Shown: positions 1 through 11,057 of the stretch, one piece after another | Layout of the letters: the number at the start of each line of letters is the position of its first letter | Numbering within the stretch: position 1 is the stretch's first letter | Assembly: GCA_963757125.1 (NCBI GenBank) | Contig: CAVWQP010000009.1 | Coordinates: 1 to 64,000, forward strand | Length of the DNA stretch: 64,000 bases | Source of the DNA: CAVVSD01 sp963757125 | Lineage (GTDB): Bacteria > Actinomycetota > Thermoleophilia > Solirubrobacterales > Solirubrobacteraceae | Reading direction: 5' to 3' | Notes under the pieces: generated by a model | The model's input: the letters and a program-made list of their open reading frames with translations, nothing else | Databases searched by the model: none | Told to the model about the DNA's origin: nothing | Made by a program: the position numbers and the translations under genes

Positions 1-113
1 TCCTCGGCGGCGTGACGATCGGACGCGCTGCGCGAATCGGCGCAATGAGCGTCGTCCTCCGCGATGTCCCCGCGGGCGCGACGGCGGTCGGGAACCCTGC
101 CCGGCTGACGTGA
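1..113 (+). CDS. Hexapeptide-repeat acyltransferase, C-terminal fragment
   Basis: Only the last 36 codons are in the window. The readable tail contains GVTIGRAARIGAMSVVLRDV and ends with AVGNPARL before TGA. This is the usual closing turn of a left-handed beta-helix acetyltransferase (WcaF/CysE-like; the hexapeptide turns are followed by a GxPA-type sequence). Such enzymes O-acetylate sugars with acetyl-CoA in the cytoplasm. A second member lies at 10354-10923, so the polysaccharide locus appears to be bracketed by two. Substrate cannot be told from the fragment. Confidence 0.7.
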   Translation, partial: LGGVTIGRAARIGAMSVVLRDVPAGATAVGNPARLT

Positions 114-198
114 GAACTCCACGGCATACCTGACCCAATACCGTTCGCTGGGTCCTACGTGACGCCTCTCCGCGATCCGCGTCTCCCAGCCCCTCGCC

Positions 199-1629
199 GT
201 GACGAACTCCGTGCGCGGCGCCGTGACCTTGCAACGTCGCCTCCCGCTCAACCTCGTGATCGCCGTCGCCGCCGTGGCAGCCGCTGTGGTCGTCGGCGTG
301 GTGCTCAGCGGACACTCGGACAAGCCCAGGACGACGGCGGCGACGACGACGACGAGTGCCACGCAATTCCCCCGGATTGCCGTCTCCGACCGCATCGTCC
401 GGGTGCGACGAGCCAGTTCGATCTCGGTGAGCGGGTCCCGATGCGGGCACGGGTCAACGTGCCGCCCGGGTTCGACGGAACGGTGCACGCCACGATCGCG
501 CAAGCCGGTGAGGCGCCGTGGCGGCTTGCCCGAGACGCCCGAGTGTCGCGCTCCGGATGGCAACGCCTCCATCTCGCAGTGGTCCCGGATGCGAATCGAC
601 GCCGAACGCATGCGCGTCTCGTCAACTCGTTGTTTCGCTGCGTGACGACGACGGGCGCACCGTCGCGCAGTCGGCGACCGTCCTACCTCCAGTTCCGCCG
701 CGATGTGGGCGGTTCTTCGGCCTGACCTCGATCTGGACCACACCCATCCCGCACGACGCCGGCAAGGACAAGCTGTCGTCGACGCTGGTATCCCAACTCG
801 TCGCGGATGTTCGCGCTGGGTACGACGGCGGCTTCCGTCCAACCATCAACTCGACCGAGTTCAGTGCGCCTGTGTACACCGTGTCGGCCACGCAGCGAAG
901 GGTTCCGGTGGCGTTGACGGGGTCGCGCGTTGCGTTCGGTAGCCGGATCAGCGCGATGCTCGCCGAAGGCGTTCCGATTCCGGACGGCGCGCAGCCTGCC
1001 GCGGGGACCGGATCGGCACCTCGTCGATGGCAGCCTTCCACCGACACCATGTGGGAGTTCTTCGGCGCCGCTCGAACGGGCGGTCGTTGGACGACTCAAT
1101 GGGGGCGGGGCGGATGAATCAGATGTCACGGACCCCGGGGTTCTTGATGACCCCAGTGGCATCCAGCCCGGCGCGACGGCGACCAGCCTTCCGCTCGCGG
1201 GCGGCATGATCACGCAGGCGGATCTTGCGCGGGGGAAGATGAACCACGCGCTCGCGATGGCGATTCCGAGATCTCGGTACGCCGTGTGGGCATTGCCCGC
1301 CCGGCGATCGGACGGCAACGTCCGCTCGCCGACTGCCATCCCGCAGGGGGCACGTTTCCGGCTCGATCCAAGCCTCGACGTCACATCTCTCGGGCTACCT
1401 CGATTCACCGCGATGCTCGCACGCGCGGCACAGCGGTATGGCATCTATGTCCGCGACGGGTCGCCAGTCGTCACCCTCTACGCACAGGACCCATCCAACC
1501 TCAGGGCGGATCCGTGGCCCGAGGCTTTCAGACCGTCGTCATCGGAGCTCCTCAGAGCCTTCCCGTGGAAAACTCCAGGTGCTGCCTATGGATCTGCGCG
1601 GCTATTCCGGGCGTCGCGTGGCGCACTGA
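199..1629 (+). pseudogene. Membrane-anchored secreted protein of unknown function, frame broken
   Basis: Starts at GTG 199; residues 18-41 form one hydrophobic segment followed by a Thr-rich linker, so it is a signal anchor with an extracytoplasmic body. No single frame covers it. Coherent pieces pass between frames near 430, 590, 635, 1015-1110 and 1570: NVPPGFDGTVHATIAQAG, then the stretch containing FFGLTSIWTTPIPHDAG and INSTEFSAPVYTV, then MITQADLARGKMNHALAMAI and LPRFTAMLARAAQRYGIYV, then KLQVLPMDLRGYSGRRVAH and TGA at 1627-1629. I recognise the overall pattern (QPSTDTMWEF, 'synthetic' residues up to a terminal FPWxKLQVL) as a recurrent secreted family of soil actinobacteria without a named function. 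The joined pieces have no internal stop, which favours sequencing indels over decay. Confidence 0.55.
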
Positions 1630-1728
1630 TGGACGAGTCGGGCGGTGGCGTCGTCCGATGCGTGAGGGTCGTTGCGAGTACGGGATCGATGCCGAGCGCT
1701 CGCACCGCCGCGGCGGCTGGGAGATCTG

Positions 1729-2763
1729 TCACGATCGCCTGGCCGTCGGGCTTCGCGCGAGGATCGACATTGAGCGCAGCCATGAATACTCGCGAAGATC
1801 CATCGTCGGTCGCGACCGGGCGATCACGACTACCTCGTCCGGCGTCCCCCGCAAGACCGCGACGGTGGGGCCGCCGTCGCGAGCGATCGAGCAGTTCCGA
1901 CGCCGACGTTGCCCGCGCCAACGGAGCAGCTGCGCGAGCGCCGCGAGCCGGACAGGGGTGCCGGCGACGTGCCGCAGACCCGACAGTCTCGAGGTCGGCC
2001 GCCGCGCAGATCGTCCCAGTCGTCGACGACCGCACGGCGGCGTACGAGGGTCTTGGAGTACCAGTCGCTTTCGACACGTGCGTCGATCGCTCGCCGTTGA
2101 GCCGCCCGCCCGTCGTCGATCCGTGTCGACTTCTGCTCCGAGTGGCGGTGGTAGAGCGAGACGACGGTCGGAAGCGCCACACCGGTGCCGCGCTCCAGAA
2201 CGCGTAGCCAGACGTCGAAGTCCTCCGCCAATCTGAGATCGGTTCGGTACCCGCCGATCTCCAGCATCACGTCGCGGCGGACGAGGACGCCGCTGGATGA
2301 CACCAGGTTCTCCGGGAACACTACGCTGGCTGGCGACGCACACGCGGGGACGCCGCGAAGGACTCCGCCGAGGGCGTCCTCTCCGTGCGGCCCACATGAC
2401 AGCGATGCGCCCGTGATGAGGACGTGGTGTTCTCGCGCTGCCCAAAGCGTGGAGAGATGATGGGGAAGCCACTCGTCGTCGGAGTCGAGCAGTGCGATCG
2501 ATGGCTGCGTCGCCGCGTCGATACCGGTGTTGCGAGCGGCGGCCGCGCCTCCGTTCTCCTGTTGGATCACGACGCGCGCTCCGAGTGAACGCGCAACCTC
2601 CGCTGTGCGATCTGTCGACGCATCATCGACGACGATCACCTCTGGCAGGGCGGTCCGGATGTTGCGCGCCGATCCCGGCCAGCGCGCGCGGCAGGAGGTC
2701 CTGCCTGTTAAAGGCTGGGATGACAACAGAGATCGGCAGCTCCGCCGTGCGGCGCCGGAGCAC
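1729..2763 (-). pseudogene. Family 2 glycosyltransferase, frame broken
   Basis: A GT2 (GT-A fold) enzyme that would transfer a nucleotide sugar to a growing glycan at the inner membrane. The N-terminal strand AELPISVVIPAFNR is in one frame (GTG start 2763). After a shift near 2665 a longer frame carries EVIVVDDASTDRTAEVARSL, the DSDDEW metal-binding DxD-type motif, VLVRRDVMLEIGGYRTDL and LRLAEDFDVWLRVLERG (ED catalytic-base region). A further shift near 2010 makes the C-terminus uncertain; an Arg/Leu-rich tail (LRHVAGTPVRLAALAQLLRW) sits in another frame, and coding-looking sequence may continue to about 1586, which would overlap the opposite gene end at 1629. Assignment of the family is safe, boundaries are not. 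Confidence 0.7.
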
Positions 2764-2815
2764 GTGATCCAGGATGACGCACGTCGAGCGCCGGGCGGCC
2801 ACGCCCGGACGGTCT

Positions 2816-3634
2816 TCACGGGCGCCGGGATCGCCCAGAGCATCCCCGGGTGTCTTGGAACTCGTCTAGGGGAAACGGACGACTCGGCGCGACGATCTCG
2901 AACTGGCTAACGAGAGAGATGGGTCGCGTGCCGGTCCGCTGGAGGGGGGACGGGCACCCCGACTTGAGTGGTACTCGAGTGCTATCGCCGTCGGGCCATC
3001 CGTGAAGCCGCGCATCGGCGAGGATGTCCCACTCGCCTCCCTCGATATCGATCTTGACGAGATCGGCACTGGAGACGATCGGCATGACGTCGTGGACCTG
3101 CACCTCGATCGATCCAGGAGTGCGCTCGGAGAGGATGCGCGATCGCCCTCCGCGGCCGGCGAGAAACGCCGCAGTGCCACAGCTGACGCCGGCGGCTGCG
3201 CGGTTGATGACGTACGAACCATGCGCGAGTTCAGGGGCCAGGTTCATGACCAGGACGTGCAGATTCGCAGGGTCCGGTTCGAAGCCGATCACTGTGGCCT
3301 CTTGTAGCTGCTCGAGGATCGCCACGCCGAAGAGCCCGATGTTCGCGCCGAGATCGACGACGGTGGCGTCCGCCGGCAGCTGCGCGCGGATCTCGGCGGG
3401 AAGATCGTAGACGCGGGCACGAATAGTTCGACGAATGTCCACGAGTCGCCGGGGTGTCGGAGAAACAGCTCACGACCGGCGAGGCTGTATCGATGAACTC
3501 CCGGGACTCCTGCCAGTCCTGCGACGAAATACCGCGTTGACTCGTCGACGAGCCGGGCTTGCCGGAGGGTCCGCCTGGCGACGTGATCGGAGGTGAACCT
3601 GGAGCCTGTCGACTCCGTCGCGCAGCATGCTCAT
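2816..3634 (-). pseudogene. FkbM-family SAM methyltransferase, frame broken
   Basis: O-methyltransferase of the FkbM type (PF05050), often found in glycan clusters where it methylates sugars. Motif I is TVVDLGANIGLFGVAILEQL; the following acidic strand is VIGFEPDPANLHVLVMNL; the family hallmark LVKIDIEGGEWDIL is present. Likely start ATG 3634 (MSMLRDGVDRL), then the frame changes near 3595 and again near 3430; upstream pieces read FTSDHVARRTLRQARLVDES and STRYFVAGLAGVPGVHRYSL. Near 2960 it changes once more (LEYHS), and FEIVAPSRPFPLDEF close to the end suggests the true C-terminus. It is transcribed with the GT2 gene downstream, 53 bp apart. Net: intact domain, at least three indels. Confidence 0.7.
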
Positions 3635-3725
3635 AACGTCAGGCAAGGAGAGGGGATCGTAGTCCTTCGCGGAACGGGCTGCGGGCGGACACGTCTGCCC
3701 TGCCCTCGACTAGTGTTCATGCGCC

Positions 3726-4908
3726 TTGAGTCCCACTCGTCTGGCCCTGCTCCTGGAACAGAGCGCTACGAAGACTTCTACGGCCGGGACATGCGCCTGT
3801 CCGTCCAGGAGTATCTGCAGAACTATCGAAATCATTCGGTCCTGGGATTTCGCGCGGATGCTTCGCGCTCAAGACATCGAGACGCTCATCTACATCGCCT
3901 CGACGGAGCACACCGGTCGCTACGAGACACCCGACGGTTTCTCCGTTCGCTTCTTACCGCTCGGGCGCGGACGCGCCGTACGTTCGAGCGCCGACCCTGA
4001 AGCGCTCACCCCCGGGGTCGGTACCTGGCGCAAGTGGTGAACGCGCTCTCATTTCTTCGCCCCTTGCGGGCAGGTATTCTGGACCGACGGCATAAACGCG
4101 CTGCTCGTCCAGGAGTACTGGACCGGTCGATTCGACGTGTTGACGGACACGTTGACCCTTCCGGCGTCGGCCATCGACCAGGGGCTGCCCGACAAGAGGG
4201 AGATCAAGGTCTTCAAGCGGCGCAGCATGCCCCGCGCGTACCGGTTGATCACCCAGACCGAGCACGAGCGATCCAAGGTTGCTCTGTATCGCGGCGAAGG
4301 CGAGCGGATCCCCAATGCCGTCGACGCCGACCGGTTTTCCCCGTCGCCGGATGGTGGGGCTCGTGCGAAGAATTCCATCCTCGTCGTGGCGCGGCTCCTG
4401 GATGTACAGAAGCGAATCTCCAACGCGATTCGCGCCCTGGAGACACTGCCGGCGGAGTGGAGACTTCGCGTGCTTGGAAACGGTCCAGACGACAGCTGCT
4501 GCGCGAGCTGGCTGACCGCCTGGGCGTTGGCGACAGGGTCCACTTCGCTGGCTATATCGGCGACAAGACGGACATCATCCGGGAGCTCCATACCTGCACC
4601 GTCTTCGCGCTACCTTCCTCGTATGAGGGGCTGCCGATGGCGTTGCTTGAGGCGATGTCAACCGGTACCGCTGTGGTGGGAAGTGACATACCGGCGATCG
4701 CTGAGGTCGTGACTCACGGCAAGGACGGACTTCTCCACTCTGTAGGGGACTCCCGACAGCTGCGAGAGCTCATCGTCGCCGCGGCGGAGGACGGGGACCG
4801 CCTCGGGCTGCCGCGCGGTCCACGATCGTCTCCCGTTACAGCCAAGCCGTCGTGGGCGCGCGACTGGAACTCGTACGCGCTTCGGTCAGATCCGCGAGTG
4901 CGTCGTGA
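3726..4908 (+). pseudogene. GT4-family glycosyltransferase (GT-B fold), frame broken
   Basis: Retaining GT4 enzyme for glycan assembly. TTG 3726 opens SPTRLALLLEQ; neighbouring frames supply YEDFYGRDMRLSVQEYLQNY and WDFARMLRAQDIETLIYIAS. The middle (from about 4137) reads KVFKRRSMPRAYRLITQTEH, then IPNAVDADRF (typical GT4 'pNGvD' element) and ILVVARLLDVQKRISNAIRA. The C-terminal nucleotide-sugar domain has VGDRVHFAGYIGDKTDIIRE and SSYEGLPMALLEAMSTGTAV, which includes the E-x7-E motif. The last frame ends SASAS with TGA 4906-4908, overlapping the GTG of the flippase gene by 3 bases (GTGA). Shifts lie near 3800, 4010-4130, 4490 and 4805. Confidence 0.75.
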
Positions 4909-6406
4909 CGCATGCGGAGGTCTCGTCCGACGAGCCGGCTCCAGATCTCGCATCCGCGACGCTTCACGGCGTCAGATGGATCGGCGTGTCACGGCTCATC
5001 GCTGAGTCCGTCGCGTTGATGTCCGTCGTCGTCGTGGCGCACTTCGTGGCACCCGCCGATTACGGGCGTGCCGCTGTCGCGCTTCTGGTGAGTCAGATCG
5101 CTCAGGGCGTGGCGTTGCAGGGCGTCGGTACTCCGATCGTCCAGTTCCGCGAGCTGGCGACGGAGCATGTCCGTGGGGCGGTCCTGCTGGCGTGGGGGTT
5201 GCATCGTAGGGACCGCGGTCGTGTTTGCCGGTTCCGAGTTGATCGCCCCCTCGTTGTTCGGTGAGGAGACCGCGGAGCTGATGGCGCTGATGGCGCCGGT
5301 CGTGCTCCTCGTCACTCTCACCGCGATCCGGATCGCTCGGCTGCAGCGTCGTCTCGAGTTTCGACGACTCGCGATCGTGGACATCGTGAGCAGCGTTGCC
5401 GGCGCCACGGTCGCGATCTGCGCCGCGATCGCGGGCCTCGATGGCGAGGCGATAGTGCTGGGCGGGTTGGCCACGGCGCTCTTCGCGCTCGCGACCCTGC
5501 TGGTGATCGCGCCGCGTGACAGGCCGGGGTTGCACCTGGAACACATGCAGGCGGTCGCGAAGGTCGGCGCGCCAGTGACCGCGTCGGGGCTCTTTGCGTT
5601 CGCGACCCAGAACATCGACTACGCGATCCTCGCGGCGCGTCTGCCCGCAGTGCAGCTTGGATACTACGTGCGAGCTTTCCAGTTGGGCGTTGACTACCAG
5701 GGAAAAGTCAGCGGCGTAATGCTGCGGATCGCTCTTCCGGTTTTCGCGCGAACCGAGGACCTCGCGCACCTACGGCGCGTCCGTGGACGCATGGTGAGAG
5801 TTCACGCGGTCGTCATCTTCCCTTTGCTGTTCCTGTTGCTGGTCCTGGCGCCGGTGATCATTCCGTGGTTGTTCGGATCGAACTGGGAGCAAGCGGTCGC
5901 GCCGACACAGATCCTCGTGGGTGCCGGGATGGTGGCTTGCATCGGGACTGGCACCGGCCCGCTGATGGTTGCGCTCGGGCGTACCGGAACGCTTCTCGTG
6001 TACAACGTCTGCGCGTTCGTGGCGTACGTCGCGGCGGTCGCCATCTCGGCGTTCGACGGGCTGACCGTGGTCTGCATCACGGTCGTCGCCACCAAGGTGC
6101 TGTCGCTCGTGGTCCTCCTCTACGTTGTGCAGCGACTGATCGGCCTAGGGATCGTCGAGACGCTGCGCAACGACGTGGTCCCCGCACTCGCAGGTGGTGC
6201 CGGGATCGCGGCGGTGGGCTTCCCGCTCGTGCATCTGCTCGACGAGGTGTCGTGCCCGGCGCCCGTCATCGCAATCGTTGTCGGCGCCGTTGGACTTGCG
6301 GTGTACGCCGGCGTCGGCTCGCTGTTCCGGGACGCGTTCCGTGACGATGTTGACTGCGGGACGCCTCTTCCCAGGCTCACGACGCCTCGCGCGACCAGTT
6401 GCGTGA
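4905..6406 (+). pseudogene. Wzx-like polysaccharide flippase (MVF/MATE superfamily), frame broken
   Basis: Multi-pass inner-membrane protein expected to flip lipid-linked repeat units. GTG 4905 gives VTHAEVSSDEP and a first membrane region with ALMSVVVVAHFVAPADYGRA (the usual 'LGPADYG' element after TM1). The frame changes near 5205; the long remaining frame carries about ten more hydrophobic segments, with QNIDYAILAARLPAVQLGYY typical of the O-antigen transporter family. A second shift near 6350 leads to RPVA and TGA 6404-6406, which shares a base with the ATG of the next gene. About 500 residues when joined, normal for the family. Translationally coupled on both sides. Confidence 0.8.
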
Positions 6407-7669
6407 TGGCGCGAGTCCTCGTCACGACGGCGCCTCCCAACACTGGCGACGCCGCAATCCCTTCGGCTTGCTGGATCGCGTGGGCGACGCGCTCGACGAG
6501 GATATCGAGGTCACCGTGGTCGACCGCGCACGAGGTGTCCCAGCGGCTGTACGCAGATTTCGCCGTCAGCCACCCCTTGACACAGGTTCCGACGATCGGC
6601 TCCCGCGAGGCGCGCGCCGACTTGCGCGACGTTTTAGGCGCGCACGTCTCGGGTTCGCCGCCGACCGCATCGCAAGCGGAGGGTCGGTCGCGACGCGCCT
6701 GCTGCTCAGTTCGCGCGAGCGAGATTTGATGCGCGCATACGTCGAAGCGGATGTCGTCGTGAGCACGGGCGGGACCTACCTGACCGAGAACTATTCCCTC
6801 GACGCGAAGTTCCTCGAACTAAGGTCGCACACAAACTTGGCAAGCCCCTCGTCCTGTTCACGCAATCGCTCGGCCCGTTCCGACGTCCACGGAACCGGCG
6901 ACTCATGCGCGAGACGGCACGCGACGCCGACCTCATCCTGCTTCGCGACGAGCCCTCGCACCGACATCTCGAGGAGATCGGCGCGTCAACGACAGCGGTT
7001 CGCATCACGGGCGACGCTGCTTTTGGTCTGGCCGCGCCGACGGGCGGTCGATCTGTCGCGTCGCTGAGCGTCGCAGTGTCTGCGAGAAACTGGCCGTACG
7101 CACGCGGCGAAGCAGATCGTGCGAACGCGACCTATCGCGACGCCGTGGCCGAGGCGGTGACATGGCTCGTCCGCGACCGCGGCGCCAACGTCACATTCGT
7201 GTCGACCTGCCAGGGCGTCCCGGAGTACTGGACGGACGACTCGGCCGTGGCGGAGGCGATCCAAGAGCAGTTGCCCGCCGACGTGGTCGATCATGTGACC
7301 GTCGATCGTGCATTCCACCGACCCGCTGAGCTGATGGAGCTGCTGGCGAGCTTCGACCTCGCGCTCGCGACACGCATGCACATGGCGATCCTTGCGCTCG
7401 TCGCCGGCACGCCCGTGTTCCCGATCGCCTACGAGTTCAAGATGCGCGAGCTCGCTGAGCGAGTCGGGTTGGGGGCCTGGGTCCAAGACCTCGAGGACGT
7501 GCGGCCCGGAGAAGAGCTGTCCGCGGACATCGGTCAGTTCCTCGACGCGCTGCCGACGCTCTGGCCGGACGTCGCGGCTGCCGTCGAAACCGAGCGTGAG
7601 TCAGCACTGGCAACCGAGGACCTGATGCGTCAAGCGCTCCGATCCCGGTTCGAGCCGACGCGCTCATAG
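6406..7669 (+). pseudogene. Polysaccharide pyruvyl transferase family protein, frame broken
   Basis: PF04230 family: adds pyruvate ketals to exopolysaccharide sugars, or acts as a GT-B-like ligase. ATG 6406 opens MARVLVTTAPPNTGDAAI; after a shift near 6465 the frame has GLLDRVGDALDEDIEVTVVD and later ADVVVSTGGTYLTENYSLDA (the family's 'GGG' loop). After a shift near 6830 the remaining 254 codons are open: SLGPFRRP in the junction, RDADLILLRDEPSHRHLEEI, ATRMHMAILALVAGTPVFPI (the RxH element of the family) and a C-terminal helix ending FEPTRS. Its 3' end overlaps the opposite-strand glycosyltransferase by 40 bp. Acceptor unknown. Confidence 0.78.
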
Positions 7670-8810
7670 AGACGCACGGTGCGCGCAGCGAGCGTTCGCC
7701 AGTCGAACTCTGCCTCGACCCAGTCGCGTCCGACGCGCGCGCGCTGCTCCCACGAGCACGGGACGAGAGCACACTCCCGATCTGGGCAGCGAGCGCCGAG
7801 GCGTCGTCGCTCTGGTACCAGTTCGTCGCGCACACTCGGTGGGAGCACCTCCTCCGTTCCTCCCGTCCTTGTCGCGACGACTGGAACCCCGACCGCCAGC
7901 GCCTCTTTGATGACGACCGGCGAGCCCTCCGCCTCTCCTGAGGGCATGGGGGGGTCCGACTTGGCATCACGAAAAGGTGTGAGTGGGCGAGAGCGCAGGC
8001 GATCTCGGACGAGTCCCGGCTTCCGACGAAGTCGACATGCGCATCAAGCTCGAGTCGCGCGCAGAGTGCTTCGTACGCGCGTCGTTCGCCCCCATCGCCG
8101 ATCACGGTCAACTCTACATCGGTTCCCTTCGCGCGTATCTCGGCGAGCGCGTGAAGCAGTACATCCAGACCTTTTCGCTCGACGAGCCTGCCGACGAAGA
8201 GACTCGTCGAGGCTCCTGCGCAGGGATGCCTTGGCGTAGCGGGAATCGATCGACGCGGATGCCCGCCGGGGACGATTTCGGTCGCGCCTCGCCAGCCGAG
8301 TTCAGCAAGCGCACTGGCTGTAAATCGCGAGACAGCGATTGCTTCTGACATGTAGTCGAACAGCTCCGCGTATGTACGGCTGACTGGGGCGCTGAAACGC
8401 TGTTGTGGGCTCTGGGAAGACCGTCACGTCGGATGCATGGAACGTGCAGACCAGAGGCAGTCCGATCGCCTTCGCGAGCGGCAGCGCGTAAAGCGCCGAC
8501 CAGCCGAAGTGAGCGTGGACGACGCGAGCGCCGATGGATGCCGCTCGGTCGGCGAGCGCCTCGGCGAACCGACCCGGATACGAGGCGCCGCGCGCGCGGT
8601 CGAGCGCCCGGCGCATAGTCGAGAAGCTCGCTATCAGGAGCCGGTCGTCGGGCGGCACCCGGAAGCGGTCCCGGTTTTTACGTTGAGCGCGGCGATCCAC
8701 GCGGTCCATCCCGCCTCGTCGGTCGCCTGAACTGCGTCTACGACGAAGGTTTCGGACGTCACGCCATATGTCGTGGCGACGTGTATGACGCGGTTGTGGT
8801 TCGCCAACAT
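7630..8810 (-). pseudogene. GT4-family glycosyltransferase (GT-B fold), frame broken
   Basis: Second GT4 enzyme of the locus. ATG 8810 reads MLANHNRVIHVATTYGVTSE and then, after a shift near 8675, RVVHAHFGWSALYALPLAKA and LPLVCTFHASDVTVFP (the HxHxG and FHG/D elements of the donor-side domain). After shifts near 8400 and 8340: SEAIAVSRFTASALAELGW, SLFVGRLVERKGLDVLLHAL, DVELTVIGDG, FVGSRDSSEI. After a shift near 7945 the catalytic tail: GEAEGSPVVIKEALAVGVPV with TGGTEEV, then a closing helix ending NRDRSA. The gene starts 6 bp after the stop of the methyltransferase upstream, so the two are co-transcribed. Confidence 0.75.
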
Positions 8811-8816
8811 CGGCTG

Positions 8817-9602
8817 CTACGAGCGTAAACGCGGCGCGTCGACGACCGCGTAGTTCTTCGGATGGCCCCGCAACCCGGTGTACCGATGCCGCAGCTCGAG
8901 GCGGTTTGTCGTCCGGCCGGGAGCGCTGGAGACGGGCGCGCCAGGCACGCGGCCGCGGCACTGAGGATGCCGACCGCTCCTCCACCGTATGCCGCTGGCC
9001 TGCGAGGTAGCGCGCGAGCGGCAGCCGCAAGCTGAAACGACAAAGTGCCGAGGTATCCCTCAAGCCAATCGAGAGAGTCCAGCACGAACCCGGCCCGGGT
9101 GAGTCGGTGCTCCAGACCGAACGACGTGTAGCGATAGAAGTCGTATGGCTGCTCGTGCTCCGGGAAGTACAACGGGGCCTGGTCAGCCACAGCGTCCCGC
9201 CAGCGCGCAGCACGCGGTGGAGTTCTGTCAGGACGTCAGCGGGCTCCGGAAGGTGCTCCAGAACCTGAGTGCAGAGCACCAGGTCGTACCGCTCGTCCTC
9301 GACCGGAATGCTGTCGACATCGCAGACGTAGTCGAGCTGACCGTAGGGCTTGTCGACCTGCTGGAAGTCCGCCGCTTCGTAGCGGGTCTGTGCGAAGTGG
9401 GCGCGGTATGCGCCTTCGCCTGCCCCTGCGTCCAGCACTCGCGCACCCGGGGGTACCGAGGCTGCGGCGCGCCGGGCGAATGCGTCGAGTCGAACGCGAC
9501 TCGCGTTTCGACTTCGGTCACCAAGCTCGTCCCGAAGGCGATCAGGATCGAGCAGAGGGCTGCGTAGTATCGAGCCCGTCGCTCTGCACGGCCTCCGATC
9601 AT
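8817..9602 (-). pseudogene. Class I SAM methyltransferase (type 11), frame broken
   Basis: Likely modifies a glycan or lipid carrier. ATG 9602 gives MIGGRAERRARYYAALCSIL. After a shift near 9520 the methyltransferase core is clear: ARVLDAGAGEGAYRAHF (motif I), QLDYVCDVDSIPVEDERYDL (acidic loop and post-II) and VLCTQVLEHLPEPADVLTEL, the Methyltransf_11 hallmark. A second shift near 9190 leads to LYFPEHEQPYDFYRYTSFGL and ending HRYTGLRGHPKNYAVVDAPR, TAG at 8817-8819. The YFPEHEQPYDFYRYT element is common in methyltransferases of surface-glycan loci. First gene of a two-gene unit with the GT4 at 7630-8810 and divergent from the TylF gene. Confidence 0.75.
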
Positions 9603-9644
9603 AAGTCGGCGATCGGCAGCCCATGTACTCGCGCGAGGGAAACA

Positions 9645-10361
9645 GTGCTTCACAACCTGCTCGATCGTGGGCGATCGACGGCGTACGCGCCGACAGCTGT
9701 CGGACGTGAGCCGGCGCGTCGCCGACGAGCGGCTCACGTACCTGGTGCCAGCGGACCGCCTGCGACGCTCGAGATCTGTGCGCAGGACGTGGTCCGTCGC
9801 GGCGTGCACGGCGACTTCGTCGAGGCCGGCATCGCGCTCGGAGGCTCGGCGATCGTGCTCGCGCGTCTCATGGGCGCCGACCGAAGATTTCATGGCTACG
9901 ACGTGTTCGGAATGACCCCGGCGCCGGGTGAGGACGACCCGCCGGAGGCGCACCAGCGCTACGAGGTGATCGCTGCGGGAGAGTCGCGGGGGATCGGGGG
10001 CGTCGGCACCTACTACGGGTACCGCTCAGACCTCTACGACGGGTCGAGGGCGAGCTTCGCCCGCTTCGGAGTGCCGGTCGGATACGGCCGCGTCGAGGCT
10101 GCACAAGGGATTGTTCGAGGACACGTTGTTTCCGCCCGGTGCTGTCGCGTTGGCGCACATCGACAGCGACTGGTACGACCCGGTGAAGTTCTGCATCGAA
10201 CGTCTGGGACCGCGGATGAGCGTCGGCGGCTACCTCGTTTCGACGCCGACGACTTCGACTATGGCGGGTGTCGTCGAGCGGTGGACGAGTTCCTGGCCGA
10301 GCGGGCCGATTTTCGAATGGCCCGCCGCTCTCTGAACGTGGCGTTGCAGCGCGTTGGCTGA
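9645..10361 (+). pseudogene. TylF/MycF-family O-methyltransferase, frame broken
   Basis: PF05711 (macrocin O-methyltransferase family), Mg-dependent sugar O-methylation. Probable start GTG 9645 or GTG 9667; early residues switch frame (RRVADERLTYLVPADRL then TLEICAQDVVRRGVHGDFVE). The SAM site is EAGIALGGSAIVLARLMGA, followed by RFHGYDVFGMTPAPGEDDPP. After a shift near 10105 come LFEDTLFPPGAVALAHIDSD and WYDPVKFCIERLGPRMSVGG; the DSDWYDP Asp residues are the metal ligands of the family. Another shift near 10250 leads to the FDYGGCRRAVDEFLAERADF end. The TGA 10359-10361 lies inside the start region of the next gene. Confidence 0.77.
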
Positions 10362-10923
10362 CGGCGTCGGCGCCTGGGTCGCTCTCGTGAGGACGAGGAT
10401 CAAGAGCCTGGTGGAGAAACGCCGCGCCCCCGGCCTGGCCAAGGGTCGAGAGGTCCGCATCGACCGCCACGCGCGGCTGTGGTCAGGGCCCCGCGAGCAA
10501 CTTGTGATCGGAGCGCGAACTCGCATCGAACACGGAGCGCTCCTACACACGCAGGGCGGGTCGATCCACATCGGCCAAGGCTGCTTCATCGGCCCGTATG
10601 CGGTCGTCTACGGGCATGGCGGCCTCGTCGTGGGAGACAACGTGATGATTGCCGCTCACTGTGTGGTCGTTCCGTCGAATCACAATTTCACGGAACTCGC
10701 GGTCCCCATCAACCAGCAATCGACCACGGATCGCGGCGTGCGGATCGAGGACAACGTGTGGATCGGTGCACACGCCGTGGTCCTCGACGGCGTCACGGTG
10801 GGTACCGGATCGATCGTGGCTGCGGGTGCGGTCGTGACGGGGGACGTGCCGCCGGGAGTCGTGGTCGCAGGCGTGCCTGCACGCGTTCTGCGTGCACGCT
10901 CGGAGAAATCCCAAATTCCCTGA
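10354..10923 (+). CDS. Acyltransferase with left-handed beta-helix (WbbJ/WcaF type)
   Basis: An intact 189-aa O-acetyltransferase, the only unbroken gene of the polysaccharide locus. Isoleucine/valine-rich hexapeptide turns run from about residue 57 (VIGARTRIEHGALLHTQGGS) to 175; VPSNHNFTELAVPINQQ contains the catalytic His of the xapA/WbbJ group (H-N-F), and the end (VVVAGVPARVLRAR) is the typical cap. The N-terminal 30 residues are basic. TTG 10354 overlaps the stop of the TylF gene by 8 bp; a GTG at 10387 would also work, leaving the domain whole. It should acetylate a sugar of the surface glycan in the cytoplasm before export. Confidence 0.85.
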   Translation: MADGVGAWVALVRTRIKSLVEKRRAPGLAKGREVRIDRHARLWSGPREQLVIGARTRIEHGALLHTQGGSIHIGQGCFIGPYAVVYGHGGLVVGDNVMIAAHCVVVPSNHNFTELAVPINQQSTTDRGVRIEDNVWIGAHAVVLDGVTVGTGSIVAAGAVVTGDVPPGVVVAGVPARVLRARSEKSQIP

Positions 10924-11057
10924 AGGGTCCTGGTACGTTCCGCACGTCAGGGCCGGGGAGGGCTCAGGGCACCATTCCCGGCGCAAGAAGTGCGGGCGTA
11001 GCTGAAGGGTCCATCCTCCGCGTACGCAGCACACCTAACCGGAGGATTGGCTCTCAA

